Numbered from the stretch's first letter, positions 1 through 5,269 are shown. The stretch: DNA of 5,269 nucleotides from Mailhella sp. (GCA_020024815.1 JAHHTE010000149.1:1-5269), one strand, 5' to 3'. The notes: generated from the sequence alone by a model not told the origin. Numbers and translations: made by a program.

Positions 1-44
1 ATTTTGTGTATTAGTTGGATATGATGTGCGGAAGTTTTATAATT

Positions 45-100
45 AAAAGTTTTTAAGGGTGCGGGGGGAATTTTTTTCAAAAGTTTTCCCTTCTAAAAAA
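45..100 (-). repeat. Structured repeat, left copy (minus orientation)
   Basis: Read on the minus strand: T-run, A, short G-run, AAAACTTTTGAAAAA, T-rich piece, C-run, a second CCC, then CTT and AAAAACTTTT. The same order of blocks recurs on the plus strand at 5206-5269, and the 18 bases GGGAAAACTTTTGAAAAA are identical. The palindromic core is more decayed here than in the right copy. Confidence 0.6.
66..90 (-). terminator. Putative terminator hairpin after the operon
   Basis: On the minus strand GGGAA at 90-86 pairs with TTCCC at 70-66, with a further short TTT/AAA pairing inside after a three-by-three mismatch. It begins about 30 bases after the last stop codon of the cluster. There is no T-tract directly after it (CCCGCACCC follows); instead a T-run (100-95) lies just before it, itself preceded by a weak AT-only stem (TTTAA at 116-112 with TTAAA at 105-101). 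The position fits an operon terminator; the imperfect stem lowers confidence. Confidence 0.45.
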
Positions 101-120
101 TTTAAATGATATTAAAATAA

Positions 121-1173
121 TTATTTTTTAGCATTATTGTGTAAAGTTAAAAGATAATCACTTTCTTCTACTGCTTGCACACCAAAGGCAACAAGAATAG
201 GTCCAATTAATAGACCAATAGGGCCAAAAGTAATAATACTACAAATTATGGAAAAGAATAAAACAATAATAGAAGTTTTTATTCCTGTTTTTAAGCAATA
301 TGGGCGAAGAAAATTATCTGCACCTGCAACAACAATCATTCCCCAGATAACTATACCCAATGCACTGTAAAATGAGCCATTAACCCATGTTGTGATTGCA
401 ACAGGTACCCATATTAGAGCTGTGCCTAAAATAGGAATAACAGCACAAATAATAGCTATTAATCCCCAAAAGGCTGCATCTTTCACACCAAAAATAAAAA
501 ATCCAATACCTGTTAATATACCTTGTATAAAAGCTACAAAGAAAATACCTAGAAAAATGGAACGTACGGCTCTTTGCAATGTATTAATAAATCTATTGAT
601 ACATTCTTCTGGTAATGTGCTAACACGAATAGCTATTTTTTTACAAGTTGGTGCATACACAACAGCTAAACCTGAAAGAAAAATAATAAGGAAAATTTGA
701 AAAGCAATGTTAATTGTATTTCCTGCAAAACTTAAACTTCCAGTTAAAAGTATTTGAATAAACTGTCCAATAGTTTTTTTGATAAGAGCTGTTATTTCTG
801 CAGTTGAACTTTGAAATCCAGGAATTGTTATAAGCCAATTATAGACATTTTCAAAAACTTCTTCATAGGCTTTTGGAACTTGTAGTCCATTATCAATCCA
901 TAAAAGAAGAGTGTTATATCCATTTATTGCTTGTGGAGTTACCAAAAGAGCAATAAGAGTTAATGGTATTACAATAATAAGAAAAAGAATAAAATAATAG
1001 ATGCCAACTGATACCCACATATTATATTTAGAATGGATAAATTTAAATAAAGGGTATGTTAAAAAAGCAATACAACTTGCAACTATTATAATATTTGTTT
1101 GTGTATAAAAAAGAAGAAACCAGCAAAATATAGCTAAGAAAGCAAGTATTCTTGATTTCGTAAGATTTGTCAT
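121..1173 (-). CDS. AI-2E/PerM family membrane transport protein
   Basis: Polytopic inner-membrane protein of the AI-2E transporter (PerM/TqsA, UPF0118) family. Members include the proposed autoinducer-2 exporter TqsA, but the substrate of most is unknown, and quorum sensing should not be assumed here. Length of 350 residues is normal. Membrane segments can be seen near 8-22, 26-46, 55-80, 152-175, 204-229, 233-262, 268-284 and 300-334; a soluble stretch lies at about 90-135. Family signatures: QRAVRSIFLGIFFVAFIQGI at 200-219, IPILGTALIWVPVAI at 246-260, the DNFLRP motif at 286-291 and GPIGLLIGPILVAF at 317-330. The ATG at 1173 lies 18 bases after the gpt-like gene with a modest AGG ribosome-binding match. 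It is the last gene of the cluster; a hairpin repeat follows the stop. The family call is firm, function open. Confidence 0.88.
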   Translation of the reverse strand: MTNLTKSRILAFLAIFCWFLLFYTQTNIIIVASCIAFLTYPLFKFIHSKYNMWVSVGIYYFILFLIIVIPLTLIALLVTPQAINGYNTLLLWIDNGLQVPKAYEEVFENVYNWLITIPGFQSSTAEITALIKKTIGQFIQILLTGSLSFAGNTINIAFQIFLIIFLSGLAVVYAPTCKKIAIRVSTLPEECINRFINTLQRAVRSIFLGIFFVAFIQGILTGIGFFIFGVKDAAFWGLIAIICAVIPILGTALIWVPVAITTWVNGSFYSALGIVIWGMIVVAGADNFLRPYCLKTGIKTSIIVLFFSIICSIITFGPIGLLIGPILVAFGVQAVEESDYLLTLHNNAKK

Positions 1174-1191
1174 TGTATTACCTAAAAAGTT

Positions 1192-1620
1192 TTATGCATC
1201 ATTATCCCATGGAAAAATTATCCATGTATCTTGACTTACTTCTGTAATAAAGGTTTGCACATGTTTTTTTCCTTCTTGTTTTGTGTATAAACAAGCAAAA
1301 TGTGCTTGAGGGAATAATGGCTTTATTGTTTGTAATGTATTACCATTATTTGCAATATCATCAATAATAAGAATATGTTCTTGTTCTAAACAAGGTTTTT
1401 TAATAATAGTATCTAAATTATTATCAGAATTTAGACAAATAGTATCAATTAAATCTATTTTTAATTCACGTGCTAAAATGGCAGCAGGAACAAGTCCACC
1501 ACGTCCTATGGCAATAATTGCAGTAAATTTTTTTTCTTGTTTTAATTTATGTGCAAGTTGTTTTGCATCTCTATGAACTTGTTCCCATGTAATTGGAAAT
1601 AATTTTTTTTGATTTTGCAT
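1192..1620 (-). CDS. gpt: Xanthine/guanine phosphoribosyltransferase (Gpt-like)
   Basis: Type I phosphoribosyltransferase most like E. coli Gpt (XGPRT), which joins xanthine or guanine to PRPP for purine salvage in the cytoplasm. Visible similarities: ITWEQVHRDAKQLAHKL at 10-26, the pyrophosphate loop AIGRGGLVPAAILAREL at 37-53, the PRPP loop IDDIANNGNT at 86-95, the base-contacting lysine K114 in LYTK, and the C-terminal QDTWIIFPWD at 130-139. E. coli Gpt has QDTWIEQPWD and a tail of about ten more residues that is missing here (142 versus 152). In the PRPP loop the usual DDxxDTGGT pattern is DDIANNGNT: D87 and D88 are kept, but the third acidic residue is N91. Activity or substrate choice may therefore differ. 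A strong GGAGG lies four bases before the ATG; the gene starts 19 bases after mlaA and is probably co-transcribed. General family secure, exact purine specificity less so. Confidence 0.85.
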   Translation of the reverse strand: MQNQKKLFPITWEQVHRDAKQLAHKLKQEKKFTAIIAIGRGGLVPAAILARELKIDLIDTICLNSDNNLDTIIKKPCLEQEHILIIDDIANNGNTLQTIKPLFPQAHFACLYTKQEGKKHVQTFITEVSQDTWIIFPWDNDA

Positions 1621-1624
1621 AAAA

Positions 1625-1629
1625 CCTCC
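1625..1629 (-). promoter_or_regulatory. Strong ribosome-binding site of the gpt-like gene
   Basis: GGAGG on the minus strand, four bases (TTTT) before the ATG at 1620, lying in the 19-base gap after mlaA. It is the best Shine-Dalgarno match in the cluster, so this salvage enzyme may be translated independently of the upstream Mla genes. Confidence 0.75.
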
Positions 1630-1639
1630 ACAAAAATAT

Positions 1640-2398
1640 TTATGGTCGTTTGTAATCTAAATTTTCTAAGTAGGCATTTTTTATAGCAATATATGGTTCA
1701 AAAGCATTTGCTTTAAGATTTTCATAAGGAGTATAAACAGTATCAAGAGTATTGAATGCAAAAAGAGCTTCAGCAGGGAGTGAAACATATAAAGGAACAA
1801 AATAATTATACGCAGAAGTAGCAGAATCTAAAAGTGTTCCAACCGTTTCACGAATTGTTGATGGTCCTAAAAAAGGAATAACAAAATAAGATCCTTCACC
1901 TATTCCCCAATTAGCTAATGTATAGCCAAAACAAAGATTTTCAGGATTGTAAGGATATAATGGTTTATGAAATTGTGCTACATCAGCAAAACCAAGACTT
2001 GACGTTGTATTAATAATAAATCTTCCAAGTTCAATAAAAGCTTGTGCAAATTCTGCTTGTAAGATTGCATTTAGCATACGTTTTGGGGTACCAAGATTAT
2101 GCCCAAAATTTTCAATAGCAGAACGCATTGGAGGAAGAATTACTTTACTATATTCTTTGTGAGCTGGTTCTGCAATTTTTGTAAGTGTAAAATCGTTAAC
2201 ATTATGCCAAAAAATATTCCATGCATAAAAAGTATCTGATTTTTGTTCTGTATTATCTTCATAAGATTCTTCAAAGTAATCATCATCAAAATAATCATCT
2301 GCAGCAATAGTTGTTGTGTCTTTTGCATAGGAATATTGCACTGTTACTAAAGATAATGCTAGAAGGCAGCAAATTAAAATGCATGGAATATTTTTCAT
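1640..2398 (-). CDS. mlaA: MlaA (VacJ), outer-membrane phospholipid-removal protein
   Basis: Outer-membrane component of the Mla pathway. In the family it forms a ring-shaped pore in the inner leaflet that takes mislocalised phospholipid from the outer leaflet and passes it to MlaC. Family blocks are clear: AWNIFWHNVNDF at 59-70, LPPMRSAIENFGHNLGTPKR at 88-107, ELGRFIINTTSSLGFADVA at 123-141, and NWGIGEGSYFVIPFLGPSTI at 163-182 followed by RETVG. The N-terminus is a signal peptide with probable cleavage after A25 (YSYA, then KD). The two cysteines at 10-11 lie too early and lack G, A or S before them, so no lipobox is present, unlike E. coli MlaA, a lipoprotein. Residues 34-48 are a strongly acidic, Tyr/Phe-rich linker with a DDYF repeat. 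Start ATG at 2398, 11 bases after mlaC, with a weak AAGAAG ribosome-binding match. Length 252 is normal. Confidence 0.94.
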   Translation of the reverse strand: MKNIPCILICCLLALSLVTVQYSYAKDTTTIAADDYFDDDYFEESYEDNTEQKSDTFYAWNIFWHNVNDFTLTKIAEPAHKEYSKVILPPMRSAIENFGHNLGTPKRMLNAILQAEFAQAFIELGRFIINTTSSLGFADVAQFHKPLYPYNPENLCFGYTLANWGIGEGSYFVIPFLGPSTIRETVGTLLDSATSAYNYFVPLYVSLPAEALFAFNTLDTVYTPYENLKANAFEPYIAIKNAYLENLDYKRP

Positions 2399-2409
2399 TG
2401 TTATTCTTC

Positions 2410-3036
2410 TTATTTTTGTTCAGCAAGAGGTTTATCTTTTACTTCTTGAGCTTTTTCACGGATACGAGTAATAAGCTCATTTGGTTCAGCTCTTACTAAA
2501 ATATCTTTGAATTGTTCACGATAGTTTTTAATCATACTGATACCCTCAATAATAACATCGTATACAACCCATTCATCATTTTTTACAAGCATACGGAAAG
2601 AAACAGGATAGTCTTTTTCTTGTCCTTTAAAAACAGTATGTACTTCTACTTTTTTACCGTCTTTAGAACGAACTTCACCAACATAGTTTAATGTTTCACC
2701 TTTGTAAGAATCAAGGGTATTAATATAAGAATTTCTAAGAAGTTCAGTAAATGCATCAATAAAATCAGCTTTTTGTTGAGCCGTAAATTGACGCCATTTT
2801 GGTCCTACTGTTCTTGTTGAAAATTCTTCAAAATCAAAAAAACTAATAAGTTCAGCTTCAATTTGTTCTAAAACTTGTGGTTTTGTTGCTGGATTTTGAA
2901 AATCTTCTTGAAGTAAGAGATTGAAAATTCTAGCACTTCCATTTTCAACACGTTCTTTTGGTGTACCAGGATCAGCAAAAGCAGTTGAAACCATAGTGGT
3001 TAAAGCAATAAATAAAGTAAAAAGTATTTTATACAT
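2410..3036 (-). CDS. mlaC: MlaC, periplasmic phospholipid carrier
   Basis: Soluble periplasmic carrier that shuttles phospholipid between MlaA in the outer membrane and MlaFED in the inner membrane (MlaC/Ttg2D family). It has a clear Sec signal peptide with a probable cleavage after residue 21 (STAFA, then DPG). The family core follows: FFDFEEFSTRTVGPKWRQFT at 66-85, the helix ADFIDAFTELLRNSYINTL at 90-108, and the strand/helix element VVYDVIIEGISMIKNYREQF at 147-166. Length of 208 residues is normal (E. coli about 211). The C-terminus (about 185-208) is charged and low in hydrophobics. Its ATG overlaps the mlaD TAA by one base (TAATG), and a GGGAG ribosome-binding site lies six bases upstream inside the mlaD coding end, so translation is probably coupled to mlaD. 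Confidence 0.95.
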   Translation of the reverse strand: MYKILFTLFIALTTMVSTAFADPGTPKERVENGSARIFNLLLQEDFQNPATKPQVLEQIEAELISFFDFEEFSTRTVGPKWRQFTAQQKADFIDAFTELLRNSYINTLDSYKGETLNYVGEVRSKDGKKVEVHTVFKGQEKDYPVSFRMLVKNDEWVVYDVIIEGISMIKNYREQFKDILVRAEPNELITRIREKAQEVKDKPLAEQK

Positions 3037-3476
3037 TAGATGCTCCCAAATACATATTTTGAAATAAGTGCAATAAGATCAACAGGAGGTTCTGTATCTG
3101 TAATTGAAGAACCTTCTGCAAGGGTATCAGTAGAACCGCCAGGAGTGAGTTCTACAAATCTATCTCCAATGAGACCACTGGTTTTTATTGATGCCATTGT
3201 GTCATCGCTAAGAGAAATTCCTTTGTCAATTTGCATGGTTACTTGTGCTAAATAACTTGTTGGATCAAGATGGATTTTGGTTACACGTCCAACTTGTACT
3301 CCTGAAATTTCCACATTTGCTCCATTTCGTAAACCCGAAACAGAAGAAAATTGTGCTGTAATGGAATAACCATTACTACCAAAAAGTTCCATTCTGCCAA
3401 GTTTTATAGTAAGATAACCAACACATAAAAGTCCAATAAGGACAAAAATTCCAACAGCACTTTGTTTTTTTAACAT
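3036..3476 (-). CDS. mlaD: MlaD, MCE-domain lipid-transport protein
   Basis: Inner-membrane anchored, periplasm-facing MCE protein; in the family six copies form a ring with a lipid channel on top of MlaE. With the start chosen here it has 146 residues: one N-terminal membrane helix (about 7-27, after MLKKQS), one MCE domain (about 36-113) with the family pattern SGLRNGANVEISGVQVGRV at 47-65 and LIGDRFVELTPG at 102-113, then a short C-terminal helix PPVDLIALISKYVFG (130-144). It is shorter than E. coli MlaD (about 183), lacking the long C-terminal tail. The frame is open upstream to a TTG at 3518, which would overlap mlaF and add 14 non-hydrophobic residues, but that TTG has no ribosome-binding site. 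The ATG at 3476 has GAGG five bases upstream and gives the normal MlaD N-terminus. The stop overlaps the mlaC start. Confidence 0.94.
   Translation of the reverse strand: MLKKQSAVGIFVLIGLLCVGYLTIKLGRMELFGSNGYSITAQFSSVSGLRNGANVEISGVQVGRVTKIHLDPTSYLAQVTMQIDKGISLSDDTMASIKTSGLIGDRFVELTPGGSTDTLAEGSSITDTEPPVDLIALISKYVFGSI
3043..3047 (-). promoter_or_regulatory. mlaC ribosome-binding site inside mlaD
   Basis: GGGAG on the minus strand, six bases before the mlaC ATG at 3036, embedded in the last codons of mlaD. Together with the TAATG stop/start overlap it suggests that ribosomes finishing mlaD reinitiate on mlaC. Confidence 0.7.
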
Positions 3477-3481
3477 ATATA

Positions 3482-3485
3482 CCTC
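3482..3485 (-). promoter_or_regulatory. Ribosome-binding site deciding the mlaD start
   Basis: GAGG on the minus strand, five bases (TATAT) before the ATG at 3476. It sits in the 26-base gap after the mlaF stop. The in-frame TTG at 3518 has no comparable purine run, so this site favours the 146-residue form of MlaD. Confidence 0.75.
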
Positions 3486-3502
3486 AAATTCCTTGTCAAA
3501 AG

Positions 3503-4330
3503 TTAACTTTGAAGCCAAGCATTTAAAGCTTGTCTAACTTCTGGATTATCAGGAAGTGTATGTTTTTGTTCTTGTATTTCTTGTTGATCAAGAAATTCTT
3601 TAATATATGGATCAGAAGAATTAAAAAATCCCTCTACATCTCCGTTGTAATGTGCAATACCATTTTTTACTAATAAAATATGGTCAGCAACTCGACGAAC
3701 ACTACCCATATCATGGGTTATTAATATAGTTGTCATGTTTTTGTAATAAGATTGCATATCTAATAGAAGTTGATCCATTTTTGCAGAGGTAATGGGATCA
3801 AGTCCTGATGTTGGTTCATCATAAAAAAGTAAAGGAGGTTCTGTGATAATTGCTCTAGCTAAACCTGCTCTTTTTCGCATACCACCAGACAATTCACTTG
3901 GATAACGATAGGCAGCTTCTTTCAAGCCCACTAAATCAAGGGTTTCAAGAACAGCTTTATTAATAATTTTATTGGAAAGACTTGTATGTTCTTTTAATGG
4001 TAGAGCAACATTTTCTAATAAATTAAGGGAACTAAGCAAAGCACCATCTTGGAACAGTACGCCAAAACGTCTACGCATGGAACGAAAAGATTTTGTATTA
4101 AGCGTTGTTATATCATTATTTCCAATATAAAGTTTTCCAGATTGGATAGGAAGAAGGCCAAGAAAAACTTTTAAAAGTGTTGTTTTTCCACAACCAGATT
4201 CACCTAAAACAGCTGTAATTTTTTGGGCTGGAATATGTGCATTCATAGATTTAACAATAGTTTTATCCTTATAACCAGCACATAAATTTTCTATACGAAT
4301 ATCCCAAAGGACTTGTGATTGAGTATTCAT
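3503..4330 (-). CDS. mlaF: MlaF, lipid-transport ABC ATPase
   Basis: Cytoplasmic ATPase that powers the Mla phospholipid transporter. All nucleotide-binding motifs are intact: Walker A GESGCGKT at residues 43-50, Q-loop Q94 in FQDGALLS, signature LSGGMRKRAGLARA at 147-160, Walker B LLFYDEP with D171 and E172, D-loop SGLDP, and the switch histidine H206 in ITHDM. The FQDGALL Q-loop and the SGGMRKRAGLARA signature are typical of MlaF/Ttg2A rather than of ABC importers in general. Length is 275 residues against about 269 in E. coli, with a C-terminal tail (about 241-275) after the core fold. In E. coli the tail reaches the neighbouring MlaF subunit and lies near MlaB, so its presence here without mlaB is notable. 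The ATG at 4330 has an AGGA ribosome-binding site six bases upstream that overlaps the mlaE stop, suggesting translational coupling. Confidence 0.96.
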   Translation of the reverse strand: MNTQSQVLWDIRIENLCAGYKDKTIVKSMNAHIPAQKITAVLGESGCGKTTLLKVFLGLLPIQSGKLYIGNNDITTLNTKSFRSMRRRFGVLFQDGALLSSLNLLENVALPLKEHTSLSNKIINKAVLETLDLVGLKEAAYRYPSELSGGMRKRAGLARAIITEPPLLFYDEPTSGLDPITSAKMDQLLLDMQSYYKNMTTILITHDMGSVRRVADHILLVKNGIAHYNGDVEGFFNSSDPYIKEFLDQQEIQEQKHTLPDNPEVRQALNAWLQS

Positions 4331-4338
4331 TTTGTATC

Positions 4339-5118
4339 CTATAAAAGAAAGGAGCTTAAAATATAGTCAGCAATGAGAATAAGAACACAACTAGTTACAA
4401 CAGCAGAAGTAGTAGCATTACCAACAGCAACAGGACCTTTTGCATCACGTCTATTATGAACAAAATAGCCTTGATAACAACAAATAAGAATAACAAGAAT
4501 AGCAAAAACAAAAGCTTTTAAAAAACAACCATTAACATCACTAAGTGTAACACTTGATTCAATACCTGCCATATATCTACCTGTATTTAATCCAAGTAAA
4601 ACGCAAGCAGATAAATAGCCACCAAAAAGTCCAATAATATTAAAAATAGCTGTAAGAAGTGGAAAAGAAATAATAGCAGCCCAAAGACGTGGACTTACAA
4701 GATAGCCAATAGGGTGTATATCCATAACTTCTAAGGCATCTACTTGGTCACTAATACGCATAACACCTATTTCTGCTGTCATAGCACTGCCAGCTCTAGC
4801 TGCAACCATAATAGCAGTTAAAACAGGTCCCATTTCACGAATTAATGTTAAAGAAATAAGAGAACCAAGCATACCTTGTGCTTCAAACATACTCATAGCA
4901 TAGTACGCTTGTAGTCCAAGCACTAAGCCTGTAAAAAGCCCAATTAAAAGAATAACAAAAATAGATTGAGCTCCAATTACATATACTTGATTTAAAATTT
5001 TAGAAATTAGATGTTTTACCTTTGTTGTTGCAAAAATTGCATCAAATAAAAAAATGGCAATAGCACCTAACGTATCTATAATTCTAAGAAAAGTATTAGA
5101 AAAAATATTTTGTATCAT
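4339..5118 (-). CDS. mlaE: MlaE, lipid-transport ABC permease
   Basis: Inner-membrane permease of the Mla phospholipid transport complex; a dimer of MlaE sits between the MlaD hexamer and the MlaF ATPase. The 259 residues match the usual family length (E. coli about 260). The family hallmark lies at about residues 93-131: IREMGPVLTAIMVAARAGSA followed by AEIG, MR and DQVDALEVM, the cytoplasmic coupling region of the MlaE/DUF140 permeases. Hydrophobic segments are visible near 48-72, 145-178, 199-219 and 238-257, after an amphipathic N-terminal stretch. No STAS (MlaB-like) domain is fused at the N-terminus. The start is the ATG at 5118, preceded by only a weak GAG ribosome-binding match. It is the first gene of the cluster; its TAG stop at 4341-4339 lies inside the mlaF ribosome-binding sequence. 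Family assignment is very secure; transport direction cannot be told from sequence. Confidence 0.95.
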   Translation of the reverse strand: MIQNIFSNTFLRIIDTLGAIAIFLFDAIFATTKVKHLISKILNQVYVIGAQSIFVILLIGLFTGLVLGLQAYYAMSMFEAQGMLGSLISLTLIREMGPVLTAIMVAARAGSAMTAEIGVMRISDQVDALEVMDIHPIGYLVSPRLWAAIISFPLLTAIFNIIGLFGGYLSACVLLGLNTGRYMAGIESSVTLSDVNGCFLKAFVFAILVILICCYQGYFVHNRRDAKGPVAVGNATTSAVVTSCVLILIADYILSSFLL

Positions 5119-5187
5119 AATAATCTCGTTTAGTAGTGATAAATGATTTTTATTCCTTTGGCAATATCAAAACTATCTATTTTTAAT
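5119..5187 (-). other. mlaE leader, probable operon 5' region
   Basis: This non-coding stretch must carry the leader and perhaps the promoter for the whole leftward cluster, unless transcription enters from beyond the window. The best -35-like element is TTGATA at 5170-5165, but no acceptable -10 lies 16-18 bases after it. I see no riboswitch or clear operator. The mlaE ribosome-binding match is only GAG, about seven bases before the ATG, which suggests modest translation of the first gene. Confidence 0.4.
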
Positions 5188-5219
5188 ACTAGAGAGTATT
5201 TCTAGTTTTTTTTATTTTT
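5188..5219 (+). terminator. Stem-loop plus T-tract upstream of mlaE
   Basis: On the plus strand ACTAGA (5188-5193), a seven-base loop and TCTAGT (5201-5206) form a six-pair stem that runs straight into T8ATTTTT, the form of an intrinsic terminator for rightward transcripts. The stem has only two GC pairs. A competing fold pairs AATACT (5185-5190) with AGTATT (5195-5200). No rightward gene precedes it, so it would act only on antisense transcripts; on the minus strand the same bases give an A-tract that could serve as an UP element. Confidence 0.35.
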
Positions 5220-5269
5220 AGGGGGAAAACTTTTGAAAAAGTTTCTCCCCCTAAAACCCCCTTACAAAA
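5206..5269 (+). repeat. Structured repeat, right copy (plus orientation)
   Basis: Read on the plus strand: T8ATTTTTA, G5, AAAACTTTTGAAAAA, GTTTCT, C5, TAAAA, C5, TTACAAAA, running off the window end. It matches the left copy at 45-100 block by block but in opposite orientation, so the two copies bracket the gene cluster and face outward. Either C-run could pair with the G-run. Confidence 0.6.
5221..5251. terminator. GC-rich hairpin upstream of mlaE
   Basis: GGGGGA at 5221-5226 pairs with TCCCCC at 5246-5251, and AAACTT pairs with AAGTTT inside, with one bulged C. This is a strong stem of about 12 pairs. Neither strand has a T-tract directly after it. It could end a leftward gene beyond the window, or act on both strands; strand cannot be decided. 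Confidence 0.45.

Noticed and set aside
1..44. Left edge of the window searched for a gene end or RNA gene
   Set aside because: Too short and AT-rich; no codon pattern, tRNA or further hairpin could be recognised.
392..700. Plus-strand open frame of about 100 codons inside the AI-2E family gene
   Set aside because: It lies antisense to a well-supported membrane protein gene, shows no family motif, and looks like a by-product of low stop density opposite the real frame.
2140..2328. Minus-strand open frame overlapping mlaA in another frame
   Set aside because: Low-complexity Lys/Leu/Ile/Met translation, fully inside mlaA, whose frame carries all conserved MlaA blocks.
2366..2371. Cysteines 10-11 of MlaA as a lipobox
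   Set aside because: Residues before them are Ile or Cys where Gly/Ala/Ser is needed, and a long hydrophobic core follows instead of precedes them.
2311..2499. Plus-strand open frame across the mlaC/mlaA junction
   Set aside because: Phe/Leu-rich translation typical of the antisense of AT-rich coding DNA; no conserved motif and it spans the junction of two clear genes.
3040..3255. Plus-strand open frame antisense to mlaD
   Set aside because: No motif, and the opposite frame encodes the MCE domain.
5142..5170. Possible sigma-70 promoter for mlaE starting at TTGATA
   Set aside because: The -35-like hexamer is good, but the hexamers 16-18 bases downstream (such as ATCATT) do not resemble TATAAT, so I do not call a promoter.
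5185..5200. Palindrome AATACT-AGAG-AGTATT as a repressor operator
   Set aside because: Only six pairs, mostly AT, overlapping a competing stem with a T-tract; a chance match in AT-rich DNA is as likely as an operator.

Overview
The window is a low-GC bacterial segment (roughly one third G+C by eye). All seven recognisable genes lie on the minus strand, tightly packed and read leftward from position 5118 to 121. The genes require an outer membrane, so the host is Gram-negative. The very low GC, the gene order mlaE-F-D-C-A and a G-run/AAAACTTTTGAAAAA/C-run hairpin motif that I associate from memory with Desulfovibrio relatives point to an AT-rich Desulfovibrionaceae member. Lawsonia intracellularis is my best guess; this is inference, not proof.

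Layout in transcription order: (1) 5269-5119, non-coding leader region with a GC hairpin repeat, a T-tract stem-loop and no convincing promoter; (2) mlaE permease, 5118-4339; (3) mlaF ATPase, 4330-3503; (4) mlaD MCE protein, best started at 3476, ending at 3036; (5) mlaC periplasmic carrier, 3036-2410, overlapping mlaD by one base; (6) mlaA outer-membrane component, 2398-1640; (7) a gpt-like xanthine/guanine phosphoribosyltransferase, 1620-1192; (8) an AI-2E/PerM-family membrane protein, 1173-121; (9) 120-1, a degenerate copy of the same hairpin repeat in terminator position, then nothing recognisable. Gaps between genes are 8, 26, -1, 11, 19 and 18 bases, so a single polycistronic mRNA is likely.

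The first five genes form an almost complete Mla pathway, which moves phospholipid between the outer membrane and the inner membrane: MlaA in the outer membrane, MlaC as periplasmic shuttle, MlaD/MlaE/MlaF as inner-membrane ABC complex. The E. coli partner MlaB (a STAS protein) is missing here, neither separate nor fused to MlaE. MlaA, which is unlinked in E. coli, is part of the cluster. The last two genes have no evident biochemical link to lipid transport.

I do not see an undescribed system. The points most worth a second look are the altered PRPP-binding motif in the phosphoribosyltransferase (Asp to Asn at a conserved acidic position), the missing MlaB, an MlaA without a lipobox, and two outward-facing copies of a structured repeat that bracket the gene cluster.
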